A DNA stretch of 23,688 nucleotides from an uncultured Senegalimassilia sp. (GCA_934661765.1 CAKUJT010000036.1:1-23688), one strand, 5' to 3'; counted from the stretch's first letter, positions 12,048-21,320 are shown. A program made the numbers and translations. The notes: generated from the letters alone by a model not told the origin.

Positions 12048-13739
12048 ATGCCAAAAACAGCCTTGATGGGCAGTCCTCTTGCTGTCATCGGTACAGTATT
12101 CCGGCACAGGCGCACCCTTGCGAAAACTGGAGCAGCCGTCGGCGGTGTACTGATGCTTCCCATTCTGTTCCTTGTCATGCTTCCGGGACTCGTCTTCGGA
12201 GACCTCTCTGAAAATACCGGAGCACTGACCAGCAACACGGTAATCAGTGAAAATATCCGGGCTTCCAATCAGGCAATCGTGGAGGTGCTTCAGGAAAGCC
12301 ATGATGCACTGCTTGCTAAGATCAATGCGGAAATTGCCAGACTCCCGGAAGGAGATACTGCCTCTATCAGCGATCCTTACGCTTCCAGTATCATCGTAAA
12401 TGCGAACCAGCTCATCGCACAGTTTTGTGCCAGCCAGGATGACTATAAAAATATAAATATCAGCAAACTCAAAAGCCTGATCCGGGAAAACGAGGACGGG
12501 CTTTTTTCTTATGACGTTACTTCAGAAACGGCCACGGTGGAAGTTCCGGCGGAAGAGGAAAATGCACCACCCAGAAAGGTTACTTTTACCCGCCATACCT
12601 ACACGGTCAGCTATGCCGGAGATGCCTACTTTGCAGATCACGTCTTTCATCTGACCGATAAGCAGAAAAAAACGGCAGACAGTTATGTGGAAAACCTGAC
12701 CATGTTCTTTGGCGGCTCCGCTTCCGGTCTTGCCATGGCGGTAGGTGTCAGCGATGAGGTGCTGGCTTACCGGGCTACCATCCAGCAGGTCGCACAGAAA
12801 TACGGCATGGAAGCTTATGTGGAACTCCTCATGGCAGTCATGATGCAGGAAAGCGGCGGGCGTGGAAGCGATCCCATGCAGGCGGCAGAAGGCGGCTTTA
12901 ATAAGAAATACCCCCATGTCCCCAACGGCATCACCGATCCTGCTTATTCCATCGAATGTGGGATTCAGGAATTAAAGTATGCACTGGATAAAGCAGGATG
13001 TACCGGACCTACCGACCTGGACCGCATCAAGCTGGCGCTTCAGGGTTACAATTACGGCTCCGGCTATATCGACTGGGCAATGGAACGTGACGGCGGTTAT
13101 ACCAAAGAAAACGCCATTGCTTATTCGGATATGATGTGTGCCCGTCCGAACTGGCATTATGACCGGTATGGGGACAAGGAATATGTGGAGCATGTTCTCC
13201 GGTATTATCAGATTACCAATACCGGCGGAAGCTATCCGGCAAACGGAATGCAGATTCCGCACTATCTCCAGACCGATTACGGGAACATTCCTTATGGCGG
13301 CGGCTCTATCGCATCTTCCGGCTGCGGGCCTACCAGCTTTGCCATGATCGCCAGCTACCTGACCGGGAATACCATTACCCCTCCGGATGCGGTGGCATGG
13401 TGCGGGAATTCCTATTACAAGCCGGGAGTTGGAACCTACTGGAGCTACTTTCAGGCTGCAGCCAGTCATTTCGGCTGTGGCAGCGTCACACAGACCAGCA
13501 ATGCCAATACGGTACTTCAGGCACTCTCCGAAGGCTGTCCGGTCATCTCCTCTCAGCGGGCAGGACTTTTCACCAGCGGCGGACACTTCATCGTACTCCG
13601 AGGTGTTACGGCAAACGGCAAGGTACTGGTCAATGATCCCAATGACAGTGACGCAAAGAACTATATTAACCGTGAATTTGATATGATGTCGGAAATCCAT
13701 GCTACGGCAAATGCCTACTGGATCTTCGACAAAAAATAA
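12048..13739 (+). CDS. Bifunctional cell-wall hydrolase: lysozyme-like plus C39-like peptidase (VirB1/CwlT role)
   Basis: The protein has 563 residues from ATG 12048, which follows AAAGGAG by about 11 nt; an in-frame ATG at 11991 lies inside the previous gene and has no site. One N-terminal helix (about 32-52) anchors it. Residues about 240-390 form a lysozyme-like lytic domain, with MMQESGG carrying the likely catalytic Glu 268 and the later ALQGYNYGSGYIDWA. Residues about 405-563 form a C39-like cysteine peptidase, with Cys 426 in SGCGPTS, His 513 in GGHFIVL and Asp 530 in VNDPND. Such muramidase-peptidase proteins locally open peptidoglycan for the secretion channel. Many related ICE enzymes carry NlpC/P60 as the second domain, so C39-like is a variation. 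The catalytic residues are predicted from motif position. Confidence 0.88.
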   Translation: MPKTALMGSPLAVIGTVFRHRRTLAKTGAAVGGVLMLPILFLVMLPGLVFGDLSENTGALTSNTVISENIRASNQAIVEVLQESHDALLAKINAEIARLPEGDTASISDPYASSIIVNANQLIAQFCASQDDYKNINISKLKSLIRENEDGLFSYDVTSETATVEVPAEEENAPPRKVTFTRHTYTVSYAGDAYFADHVFHLTDKQKKTADSYVENLTMFFGGSASGLAMAVGVSDEVLAYRATIQQVAQKYGMEAYVELLMAVMMQESGGRGSDPMQAAEGGFNKKYPHVPNGITDPAYSIECGIQELKYALDKAGCTGPTDLDRIKLALQGYNYGSGYIDWAMERDGGYTKENAIAYSDMMCARPNWHYDRYGDKEYVEHVLRYYQITNTGGSYPANGMQIPHYLQTDYGNIPYGGGSIASSGCGPTSFAMIASYLTGNTITPPDAVAWCGNSYYKPGVGTYWSYFQAAASHFGCGSVTQTSNANTVLQALSEGCPVISSQRAGLFTSGGHFIVLRGVTANGKVLVNDPNDSDAKNYINREFDMMSEIHATANAYWIFDKK

Positions 13740-13749
13740 AGGAGCCATT

Positions 13750-14370
13750 ATGAACAGAACAAAAGTGATTCTTTCCATTTTTCTGATGCTGTTTCTGCTG
13801 CTTGCCGGACTGGTTCTCCCCAGTTTCTGGAAAAGCCAGAAAAAAGAAGCTTCCGGAAACAAAGGCAGGGAACCGGCAAAGGAAACAACAGAAACAAATT
13901 CTGATACCCCCATGCCGGAATATCTGGATTTTGATGCTTTAAAAGCATTTTTCTCCGACAGCCAGATTGCTTCTCTCAAAGGGCAGTTTCCTGTCTACCT
14001 AAAAGAGTATGTCAAAAAAGAACAGACAAGCATCACCTTCCTGCCGGAAAAAACCAGCTACCCTACCGAAACAACCGTCTGCCTGATGTTTTCACTTTCC
14101 GATCAGGATACGCTTCCGGTTACCTACCACACCCCGACGGGTGTGTTTTTATTTGGAGAAGACGGGGTACAGGTCTCTGCAGATACGACTGTTTACGAAA
14201 AGCAAACCGATGATTCCCTGCCGTCCCTGACTTCGCAGGACATTGAACACCTGCAGGAAGGCGGGTATCCGGATACTTCTGACAGCCCGGAAGCTCCGGA
14301 CACAGAATCCGGCAGTGCCTCTGTGCCTTCCGAAGATGCGAAAGATACGAAAAAGGAGGTGCAGCCATGA
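13750..14370 (+). CDS. Membrane-anchored extracytoplasmic conjugation-operon protein, unrecognised
   Basis: The protein has 206 residues from ATG 13750, 5 nt after AAAGGAG; an in-frame ATG at 13699 lies inside the hydrolase gene. An N-terminal hydrophobic segment (VILSIFLMLFLLLAGLVLP) is followed by a charged linker and a globular part (about residues 55-155, e.g. FDALKAFFSDSQIASLKGQF and TPTGVFLFGEDGVQVSAD). The C-terminal 40 residues are disordered and rich in Ser, Pro, Glu and Asp. The topology (short cytoplasmic end, one helix, outer domain) resembles that of VirB8-like assembly factors, but I see no sequence evidence for that fold. The stop overlaps the VirB4 start as ATGA, so the two are translationally coupled. 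Confidence 0.82.
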   Translation: MNRTKVILSIFLMLFLLLAGLVLPSFWKSQKKEASGNKGREPAKETTETNSDTPMPEYLDFDALKAFFSDSQIASLKGQFPVYLKEYVKKEQTSITFLPEKTSYPTETTVCLMFSLSDQDTLPVTYHTPTGVFLFGEDGVQVSADTTVYEKQTDDSLPSLTSQDIEHLQEGGYPDTSDSPEAPDTESGSASVPSEDAKDTKKEVQP

Positions 14371-17300
14371 CACAGCCAGAAGAAACACCGGTTTCCTTTA
14401 TCCCTTCCAACTTCATTGAGAAAGGCAAGATCCTAAACGGAACTTTTGACATCCGCAATGCCATAGAAAGCATTGTTCTTTCCCTGGCAATCGGTATCCC
14501 TGTTTTCCACCTGCCGCTGTCCCTGACTGCCCGCATCATCATTCTCTGCATGACCGCACTTCCAGCGGCAATGGTAGCCCTGATTGGAATCGGCGGGGAG
14601 AGCATCACTGCCTTTTTGATGAATGCCCTGCGTTTTGTAGTGAACCGCAGGGTAATCTGGAGGTCCGACAGTCTTCCGGAAGGAAAGCCACGCAGGAAAC
14701 CACGTTTCAAAGAGCCAAAGACAAAGAAACACCGGAAAGCAGAAAAAATGGCAGAGCCTTCCAAAGTAATGGCATCGGCTCCCCCACAGTCTGAACCGGA
14801 CGCACCAGCTCCGCCAAAAAGTAAAAAAAAAGAACACCGGCAGTTTGATACCTCCACCAAGCGGGGCATCAAAAAACAGGCAAAGGAAGATATCCGTTAT
14901 CTGAAGTGGGAGCAGAAAGAAGCCAGCCGACAGAAAAAAGAGGCGGCGAAACAGATAAAAATACAGAAAAAAACGGAAGCCCGGAGACGAAAGGAGGAAG
15001 AAAAACGGGCAGTTTCCGAAAAGCGGGCTGCAAAAAAAGAGCAGAAAAAAAAGGTGGTTTCCAAGGAGGACACCTCATCTGCCACGTCAAAACCCGTTTC
15101 CCGGAAAAAGCGAAAGAAAGACCAGACCTTGGAGGATTATCTTCCGGTGGAAAAAATCGCAAACGGAATCGTCTATACCACAGACGGACGGTACGTGAAG
15201 ATCCTGGAGATTGAACCAATCAACTTTCTGCTTCGAAGTGCCAGGGAACAGCAGGGCATTATCTACAGCTTTATCAGTTACTTAAAGATCAGCCCTGTCA
15301 AACTCCAGATCAAGATGATCTCCAAAAAAGCAGACATCAATAAGCATCTGGAGCAGTCCCAGCTGGAGCTGGAGCGGGAAACCGATCCCCACTGTCAGGA
15401 ACTGCAGCGTGACTACATCCAGTTTGTCCAGAACTTAAGTTCCAGAGAAGCAGTATCCAGACGGTTCTTTCTGATCTTTGAATATGAACCATTCAACGCA
15501 AACCGAAAGGAAGAGGAACGGGAAATCCTTGCTGCTCTTGAGACAGCCTCCCAGACCGCCAAAACCTTTCTATACCAGTGCGGGAATGAAGTGGTCTCCC
15601 ATGACAATGAGGATGAATTTACTACGGATGTTCTCTACACCCTTTTAAACCGTACCCTTTGTACGGAGGTTCCGCTTTCGAACCGGATCAGCACTGTACT
15701 GTCCGCCTATACAAAGGAAAATCGCATGGAGGAACTGGATCACATCCGGATCAACGAGTTTCTCGCACCGGAAAGTGTGGATTTCAAGCACTCCCATTAT
15801 GTGCAGATCAATGGGCTTTACCATTCCTACCTGCTTGTGCCGTCTGACGGCTACAAAAACCGGGTAACTCCCGGATGGCTGTCACTCCTTGTCAATGCCG
15901 GGGAAGGGATTGATATTGATTTCTTTCTCCAGAAACAGCCAAAGGACAAGATTCAGCAGCGTCTCGGTCAGCAGATCCGTATCAACCGTTCCAAATTAAA
16001 GGATGCGTCCGATACCAACACTGATTATGACGATCTGGATTCTGCCATCCGCTCCGGATATTTTCTGAAGCAGGGACTTGCCAACAACGAAGATTTCTAT
16101 TACATGAATCTTCTCATCACCATTACTGCTTCCACGTTGGAAGAACTGCAGTGGCGGATTCAGGAAATGAAAAAGCTCCTGATCTCGCAGGATATGAACT
16201 TACACTCCTGCTACTTTTTACAGGAGCAGGGATTTTTATCCTCTCTGCCGCTGGCAAATCTGGACAAGAAGCTTTTTAAGCTGTCCAAGCGGAACGTACT
16301 GACTTCCGGGGCGGCAAGCTGCTATCCCTTCGTCAGCTACAGTATCTGCGATGATAACGGAATCCTCTTTGGGGTAAACAAGCATAACAATTCCCTGGTC
16401 ATTGCGGATATCTTTGATTCCAGGCAGTACAAGAACAGCAACATCTGTATCTTAGGCTGTTCGGGAGCAGGAAAGACCTTCACCATGCAGACCATGGCAC
16501 TAAGGATGCGAAGAAAAGGCATCCAGGTGTTCATCATCGCTCCGCTAAAGGGACACGAATTTTACCGGGCTGCAAGGAATGTCGGCGGAGAATTTATCCA
16601 GATCTCTCCTGCCAGTAAGAACTGTATCAACATCATGGAAATCCGGAAGGTAGACAATTCTGTAAATGAACTGCTGGACGGACCGACACTGGATGCCTCC
16701 GCACTGGCAGGCAAGATCCAAAGGCTTCACATCTTCTTCAGTCTGCTGATCCCGGATATGTCCCATGAGGAGAAGCAGCTTCTGGATGAAGCCCTAATCA
16801 AAACCTATGCCAGAAAAGGGATTACACATAAAAATGAATCCCTGACAGATCCGCAGCATCCGGAGCAGTACAAAAAGATGCCCATTCTGGAGGATGTCTA
16901 CAATGTCCTGCTGGAAAGCGAGGATACCAAACGTCTGGCTCATATCCTGAACCGCCTGGTTCACGGTTCTGCTTCTTCCTTTAACCAGCAGACCAATGTG
17001 GACCTGACCAATAAATATACGGTACTGGATATCTCCGAACTGACCGGTTCCAGCGATCTTTTAACGGTCGGCATGTTCGTTGCCCTGGATTATGTCTGGG
17101 ATAAAGCGAAGGAAAACCGTACCGAAGAGAAAGCCATCTTTGTCGATGAGGTCTGGCAGCTCATCGGTGCATCCAGCAACCGGCTTGCAGCGGAATTCGT
17201 ACTGGAGATTGCCAAGATCATCCGTGCTTACTCCGGAGCCGGCATCTTTGCCACACAGGATCTGAACGACTTCTTTGCTCTGGATGACGGAAAGTACGGC

Positions 17301-17564
17301 AAGGGTATCATCAATAACTGCAAGACCAAGATCATCCTGAACATGGAGGATGAAGAGGCACAGCGGGTGAAGACTATCCTGCATTTATCGGAAACAGAAG
17401 TAATGAACATCACCCATTTCCAGCGGGGCAACGGTCTGATCTCAACCAACAACAATAACATCACTGTGGAATTTAAGGCTTCCAATCTGGAAAAGGAGCT
17501 GATTACCACAGATCGGCAGGAGCTTCTGGAAATCCTTGCGAAACAGAAGAAACAGGCTGTGTAA
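14367..17564 (+). CDS. VirB4-family conjugation ATPase with a fused PrgI/VirB3-like N-terminal domain
   Basis: The protein has 1065 residues. Residues about 1-100 (SFIPSNFIEKGKILNGTFDI, two membrane helices, then ALRFVVNRRVIWR) resemble a PrgI/VirB3-type small membrane protein. Residues about 105-255 form a very Lys/Glu/Arg-rich linker, likely helical. The VirB4 part follows: an N-terminal domain from about 257 (LEDYLPVEKIANGIVYTTDG), then the motor with Walker A GCSGAGKT at 697-704, Walker B AIFVDEVW at 923-930 and the late motif YSGAGIFATQDLNDFF. VirB4 proteins power assembly and substrate movement in type IV secretion. Usual VirB4 length in such elements is about 600-850 residues; the excess is explained by the N-terminal fusion and linker. 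Assignment as VirB4 is firm; the PrgI-like call is from topology and motif impression. Confidence 0.93.
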   Translation: MTQPEETPVSFIPSNFIEKGKILNGTFDIRNAIESIVLSLAIGIPVFHLPLSLTARIIILCMTALPAAMVALIGIGGESITAFLMNALRFVVNRRVIWRSDSLPEGKPRRKPRFKEPKTKKHRKAEKMAEPSKVMASAPPQSEPDAPAPPKSKKKEHRQFDTSTKRGIKKQAKEDIRYLKWEQKEASRQKKEAAKQIKIQKKTEARRRKEEEKRAVSEKRAAKKEQKKKVVSKEDTSSATSKPVSRKKRKKDQTLEDYLPVEKIANGIVYTTDGRYVKILEIEPINFLLRSAREQQGIIYSFISYLKISPVKLQIKMISKKADINKHLEQSQLELERETDPHCQELQRDYIQFVQNLSSREAVSRRFFLIFEYEPFNANRKEEEREILAALETASQTAKTFLYQCGNEVVSHDNEDEFTTDVLYTLLNRTLCTEVPLSNRISTVLSAYTKENRMEELDHIRINEFLAPESVDFKHSHYVQINGLYHSYLLVPSDGYKNRVTPGWLSLLVNAGEGIDIDFFLQKQPKDKIQQRLGQQIRINRSKLKDASDTNTDYDDLDSAIRSGYFLKQGLANNEDFYYMNLLITITASTLEELQWRIQEMKKLLISQDMNLHSCYFLQEQGFLSSLPLANLDKKLFKLSKRNVLTSGAASCYPFVSYSICDDNGILFGVNKHNNSLVIADIFDSRQYKNSNICILGCSGAGKTFTMQTMALRMRRKGIQVFIIAPLKGHEFYRAARNVGGEFIQISPASKNCINIMEIRKVDNSVNELLDGPTLDASALAGKIQRLHIFFSLLIPDMSHEEKQLLDEALIKTYARKGITHKNESLTDPQHPEQYKKMPILEDVYNVLLESEDTKRLAHILNRLVHGSASSFNQQTNVDLTNKYTVLDISELTGSSDLLTVGMFVALDYVWDKAKENRTEEKAIFVDEVWQLIGASSNRLAAEFVLEIAKIIRAYSGAGIFATQDLNDFFALDDGKYGKGIINNCKTKIILNMEDEEAQRVKTILHLSETEVMNITHFQRGNGLISTNNNNITVEFKASNLEKELITTDRQELLEILAKQKKQAV

Positions 17565-17569
17565 CTTTT

Positions 17570-17592
17570 GGCAGCACTGACGCTGCCCTTTT
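17570..17592 (+). terminator. Short hairpin between VirB4 and adhesin genes
   Basis: GGCAGC (17570-17575) pairs with GCTGCC (17582-17587) around a 6-nt loop, followed by CTTTTC. It is G+C-rich but has a short T tract, so it may reduce rather than stop read-through from VirB4 to the adhesin. No promoter is evident in the 33 nt up to the adhesin start. Confidence 0.5.
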
Positions 17593-17620
17593 CATTTGAA
17601 CTTCAAGAAGGAGGAGACTT

Positions 17621-20600
17621 ATGTTACAGACATACAAATCCTATACCAGACGGACGCTGGCTATGCTGCTGGCAGTCCTTGTCGCAGTCGGCGCATTGTT
17701 TTCCGGCAGTTTTCCGGTTCATGCAGCCGACGGCACCATCAGCTATAAGGCAGGTGCCAATATCCCTTACGGCAGCTATTTTACCTCCCGCATGAGCTTT
17801 GACGGGAGCAATACTGCCTACTGCGTGGAACCACTGAAGAAAACACCTTCCTCTGGTTCCTATTCCTATGACCTTTTAAGCCAGAACTCCCCGCTCAGAA
17901 AAGCGCTCTACTACTTAAACGGCGGTTACGGCTACGATAAAGTCGTCAAGGATAAATATTTCAGTGGCTGGAGTGATGATAACAGCTATGTCATCGGACA
18001 TCTGGTTGTCGCTTACATCTATGCCGGTAATTCCGCTGACACCGGAGCTTTCCATGGCGCCCCGCAGTCCTATATTGATAAAGCACTGGAAGTAGCCAGT
18101 GCCATTCAGGGACTTCCGAACCCGCCGGAAGGCTTCCGGGCATTCATCGTTCCGGGACAGGGCAGCCAGACCATTGCCGGAAGCTGGTATCAGGTTCCAA
18201 ACGGCTGGATCGAACTGAAAAAATCTTCTGCCAACGGAAGCGTATCGGACGGGAATCCGAATTACAGCTTAAAGGGTGCTGTGTATGGGATCTATCAGGG
18301 TGAGAAGCTCATCCAGAAACTGACCACTGATGAAAACGGGTATGCCAGATCCGGCGAACTGGAGGAAGGCGATTATACCATAAAAGAGCTCTCTGCTTCC
18401 AAAGGCTACATTGTAGACACCAAAGCTCACAAAGTCACCGTAAAAGCAGAACAGACTTCTGCTGCAAACGTAACAGATATTCCGCAGAATAATCCCATGA
18501 ATCTGGTGCTTGAAAAGCTGGATGCCGAAACAAAGAAAGCCTCCCCACAGGGAGCAGCTTCCCTTGCAAACGCAGAATTTACAGTCAAGTTCTATACCGA
18601 GCAGTCTGACAGTGATCCTGCGGAAGCTGGAAAGAAACCGGCACGTACCTGGGTATTAAAAACAGATGTTTCCGGAAAGATGCATTTTACCAAAGATTCC
18701 TTTGTAAGCGGCGATGCCTTTTACTATACCAGTGATGGCAAGACCGTCTGTCTTCCGCTCGGTACCATAACGGTACAGGAAAGCAAAGCCCCTGCCGGAT
18801 ACCAGCTCAATCCAACTGTCTTCGTACAGAAAATTACAGGTGACGGTAAGCAGGAAATGGTTTCGGTATACCAGTCTTCTACCATAGAAGAATCTGTCAT
18901 CCGTGGCGGAGTGAAGATCCAGAAACGTGACAGCGAGACCGGAGAAGCAAAACCGCAGGGTTCTGCCACTTTGGAAGGTACTGTCTTTGCGATCACTACG
19001 TTAAATGAAAATCCGGTATTAGTAGACGGAACATCCTACACGAAAGATCAGGTTGTCCTTACACTTACTGCCGATAAATCCGGTTCTGCTGCAACTGCAA
19101 AAGATGCTCTCCCATTCGGACATTACCGTGTGGATGAAACAACTGCACCTTCCGGTTATCTGAACAGCGGAAAGATCTCTGTAGAATTTGACATCACAGA
19201 ACAGGGAAAAATCGTGGAACTGACTGCAAAAGACAATTCCATCTCCAATCAGGTCATCCGCGGGGATCTGGAATTTGTCAAGATTGCTGACGGCAGCCAG
19301 AACCGTCTGGCAAATGTGCCATTTAAGATCACTTCCAAAACAACAGGCGAAAGCCATGTGATTGTGACAGATGCCAACGGTTATGCCAGCACTTCCTCCA
19401 AATGGAACAAACATACCGCAAATACCAACCGGGGTGAGTCTTCGGAAGACGGCATCTGGTTCGGCACCTCCAAACCGGATGATTCCAAAGGCGCTCTCAT
19501 TTACGATACTTACACTCTGGCGGAACAGCGTTGTGATTCCAACAAAGGCATGGATCTTTTAACCTTTGAAGTCAAGGTTTATAAGGATTCTGTTCTGATA
19601 CAGGTTGGAACTCTGACCGATGATGCCATTGAGATCGGCACGACTGCTCTGGATGCCGAGACCGGTACACACATGAGCCAGCCGGCAAAAGAAGTGACCA
19701 TTGAAGACGTTGTGGAATACGAAGGACTGAAAAAGGGCCAGAAATACAAACTGACTGGAACCTTAATGGATAAAAAAACCGGGGAACCAATCCTTGTGGA
19801 TGAAAAACCGGTGATTTCTGAAACTGAATTTACTGCAAAGAAATCCTCCGGCTCCGTCAAAGTAACCTTTACCTTTGATGCAACTTCCTTAAAGGGAAAA
19901 ACAACCGTTGTCTTCGAGGAATTATATCAGGATGAGATGCAGCTTGCAGTCCATACCGACATCAACGATGAAGACCAGACCATCTATTTCCCGGAAATCA
20001 AGACTACTGCGAAAGATGCGGACACGAACTCCAATATTTCCTGTGCAAAGGAAGAAATCACGCTGGTGGATACGGTTTCCTTTAAGGGGCTGGTTCCTAA
20101 CCAGAAATATGAAGTGACTGGAACTCTGATAGATAAAGAAACAAAGAAACCAGTCGAAGCAGACGGAAAACCGGTGACAGCAAAAGCATCCTTCAAGCCA
20201 AAAGAATCCGCTGGTACGGTAGATGTTACCTTTACCTTTGATGCCAGCTCCTTAAAAGGGAAAACAGTAGTTGTCTTTGAATCCCTGGCTTACAAAGACA
20301 AGGAAGTTGCCGTACACACAGACATTGCGGATGAAGGACAGACTATTTACTTCCCGGAAATCAAAACCACTGCAACAGATGCTGCTTCCGGCACACACTA
20401 TGCAAAACCGGAAAAAGAACTGACGCTTACAGACCTTGTGGAATACAAAAACCTGATCCCAGGCAAAGAGTACAAGCTGACAGGAACACTCATGGATGCG
20501 GAAACCGAAAAACCTTTCGATGTGGATGGCAAAGCTGTGACTGCAGAAACAAGTTTCACTCCGGAAGAAGCTAACGGCAGCGTAGAGCTTTCCTTTACCT

Positions 20601-21253
20601 TTGATGCCTCTGCACTTTCCGGAAAAACGCTCGTGGCATTTGAAACAATGACTTTTGAAGATCACGAAGTAGCGGTACATGCGGACATCAAAGATGCCAA
20701 CCAGACCATCTACTTCCCGGAAATCAAAACCACAGCCAAAGACGGCAGTGACGGGGATCAGGATGTCTCTGCTTCCAAGGAAGCGACTATCGTAGATACG
20801 GTCACTTATCATGGTCTGATGCCTGGATCTGAGTACAAAGTCATCGGAACCCTGATGAATAAGGAAACCGGAGAGGCTTTGTTAAAAGACGGAAAACCAG
20901 TTACCGCTCAGGCAGAATTTAAAGCAGAAAAAGCTGGCGGCTCTGTGGAAGTTACCTTTACCTTCGACGCTTCTGCTCTTGCCGGACAGGATGTGGTTGT
21001 CTTTGAAAAGCTCTACTATACAGACGGAAAAACCGAGCATGAGATTGCTTCCCATGAGGATCTGAAGGATGAAGGTCAGACCGTACACATGACGGAGCTT
21101 CCGAAAGAACCGGAGACGCCTCCGGTAGCTCCGCCTGTAAAGACCGGCGATGAGACGCCGCTTCTCCTGTATGCCGGAATCGCCATAGCTGCACTTGCAG
21201 GTGCAAGTGTCCTGGGCATCGTTTACTTCAAACGCAAAAAGAAACATCAGTAA
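17621..21253 (+). CDS. Sortase-anchored VaFE-repeat surface adhesin, putative mating adhesin
   Basis: The protein has 1210 residues from ATG 17621, after AAGGAGG. The signal peptide is about 1-35 (cleavage near VHA-A). A thioester-domain-like region (about 40-190) carries Cys 68 in AYCVEP. SpaA/prealbumin-like domains follow at about 210-280, 290-420, 430-545 and a variant at 550-665. Four VaFE domains start with Thr near 674, 795, 916 and 1037, each with a V-x-F-E strand (VVFEEL, VVFESL, VAFETM, VVFEKL) and a closing Gln (QTIYF, QTIYF, QTIYF, QTVHM) that could form Thr-Gln ester cross-links. The end has the sorting signal PPVKTGDE (from 1171), a hydrophobic helix and KRKKKHQ. Such proteins are cross-linked, protease-resistant stalks. 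Placement in the transfer operon suggests that it binds recipient cells. No sortase gene is in the window. Confidence 0.93.
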   Translation: MLQTYKSYTRRTLAMLLAVLVAVGALFSGSFPVHAADGTISYKAGANIPYGSYFTSRMSFDGSNTAYCVEPLKKTPSSGSYSYDLLSQNSPLRKALYYLNGGYGYDKVVKDKYFSGWSDDNSYVIGHLVVAYIYAGNSADTGAFHGAPQSYIDKALEVASAIQGLPNPPEGFRAFIVPGQGSQTIAGSWYQVPNGWIELKKSSANGSVSDGNPNYSLKGAVYGIYQGEKLIQKLTTDENGYARSGELEEGDYTIKELSASKGYIVDTKAHKVTVKAEQTSAANVTDIPQNNPMNLVLEKLDAETKKASPQGAASLANAEFTVKFYTEQSDSDPAEAGKKPARTWVLKTDVSGKMHFTKDSFVSGDAFYYTSDGKTVCLPLGTITVQESKAPAGYQLNPTVFVQKITGDGKQEMVSVYQSSTIEESVIRGGVKIQKRDSETGEAKPQGSATLEGTVFAITTLNENPVLVDGTSYTKDQVVLTLTADKSGSAATAKDALPFGHYRVDETTAPSGYLNSGKISVEFDITEQGKIVELTAKDNSISNQVIRGDLEFVKIADGSQNRLANVPFKITSKTTGESHVIVTDANGYASTSSKWNKHTANTNRGESSEDGIWFGTSKPDDSKGALIYDTYTLAEQRCDSNKGMDLLTFEVKVYKDSVLIQVGTLTDDAIEIGTTALDAETGTHMSQPAKEVTIEDVVEYEGLKKGQKYKLTGTLMDKKTGEPILVDEKPVISETEFTAKKSSGSVKVTFTFDATSLKGKTTVVFEELYQDEMQLAVHTDINDEDQTIYFPEIKTTAKDADTNSNISCAKEEITLVDTVSFKGLVPNQKYEVTGTLIDKETKKPVEADGKPVTAKASFKPKESAGTVDVTFTFDASSLKGKTVVVFESLAYKDKEVAVHTDIADEGQTIYFPEIKTTATDAASGTHYAKPEKELTLTDLVEYKNLIPGKEYKLTGTLMDAETEKPFDVDGKAVTAETSFTPEEANGSVELSFTFDASALSGKTLVAFETMTFEDHEVAVHADIKDANQTIYFPEIKTTAKDGSDGDQDVSASKEATIVDTVTYHGLMPGSEYKVIGTLMNKETGEALLKDGKPVTAQAEFKAEKAGGSVEVTFTFDASALAGQDVVVFEKLYYTDGKTEHEIASHEDLKDEGQTVHMTELPKEPETPPVAPPVKTGDETPLLLYAGIAIAALAGASVLGIVYFKRKKKHQ
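19637..21115 (+). repeat. Four imperfect tandem 363-bp repeats encoding VaFE domains
   Basis: The repeat units begin at about 19637, 20000, 20363 and 20726. Aligned Thr codons are at 19640, 20003, 20366 and 20729, exactly 363 bp (121 codons) apart. Shared stretches include the codons for KTTA, TGTLMD, VTFTFDA and QTIYFPEI. The fourth copy has a small insertion near its end (YYTDGKTEHEIASH). Regular length with diverged sequence suggests old duplications kept under structural selection. Confidence 0.85.
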
Positions 21254-21271
21254 CTCATAACGAAGACTCCT

Positions 21272-21306
21272 GCAGGCAGCTCCCACATGGAACTGCCTGC
21301 TTCTTT
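21272..21306 (+). terminator. Intrinsic terminator after the adhesin gene
   Basis: GCAGGCAG (21272-21279) pairs with CTGCCTGC (21293-21300), with an inner TCC/GGA helix, followed by TTCTTT (21301-21306). It probably ends the main conjugation transcript, with some read-through to the next small genes. Confidence 0.7.
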
Positions 21307-21320
21307 AGTAGGTGATGAAT

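Noticed and set aside
12972..13979. Minus-strand 335-codon frame opposite the wall hydrolase
   Set aside because: It is an antisense shadow produced by codon bias; the plus-strand frame carries complete catalytic motifs.
14120..14872. Minus-strand 250-codon frame opposite the VirB4 start
   Set aside because: It crosses the ATGA junction of two well-supported plus-strand genes and has low-complexity Ser/Gly/Phe sequence typical of shadows.
19637..21115. Regularly spaced repeats considered as a CRISPR-like or non-coding array
   Set aside because: The 363-bp units are in frame, diverged and encode VaFE domains; no short identical repeats with unique spacers are present anywhere in the window.
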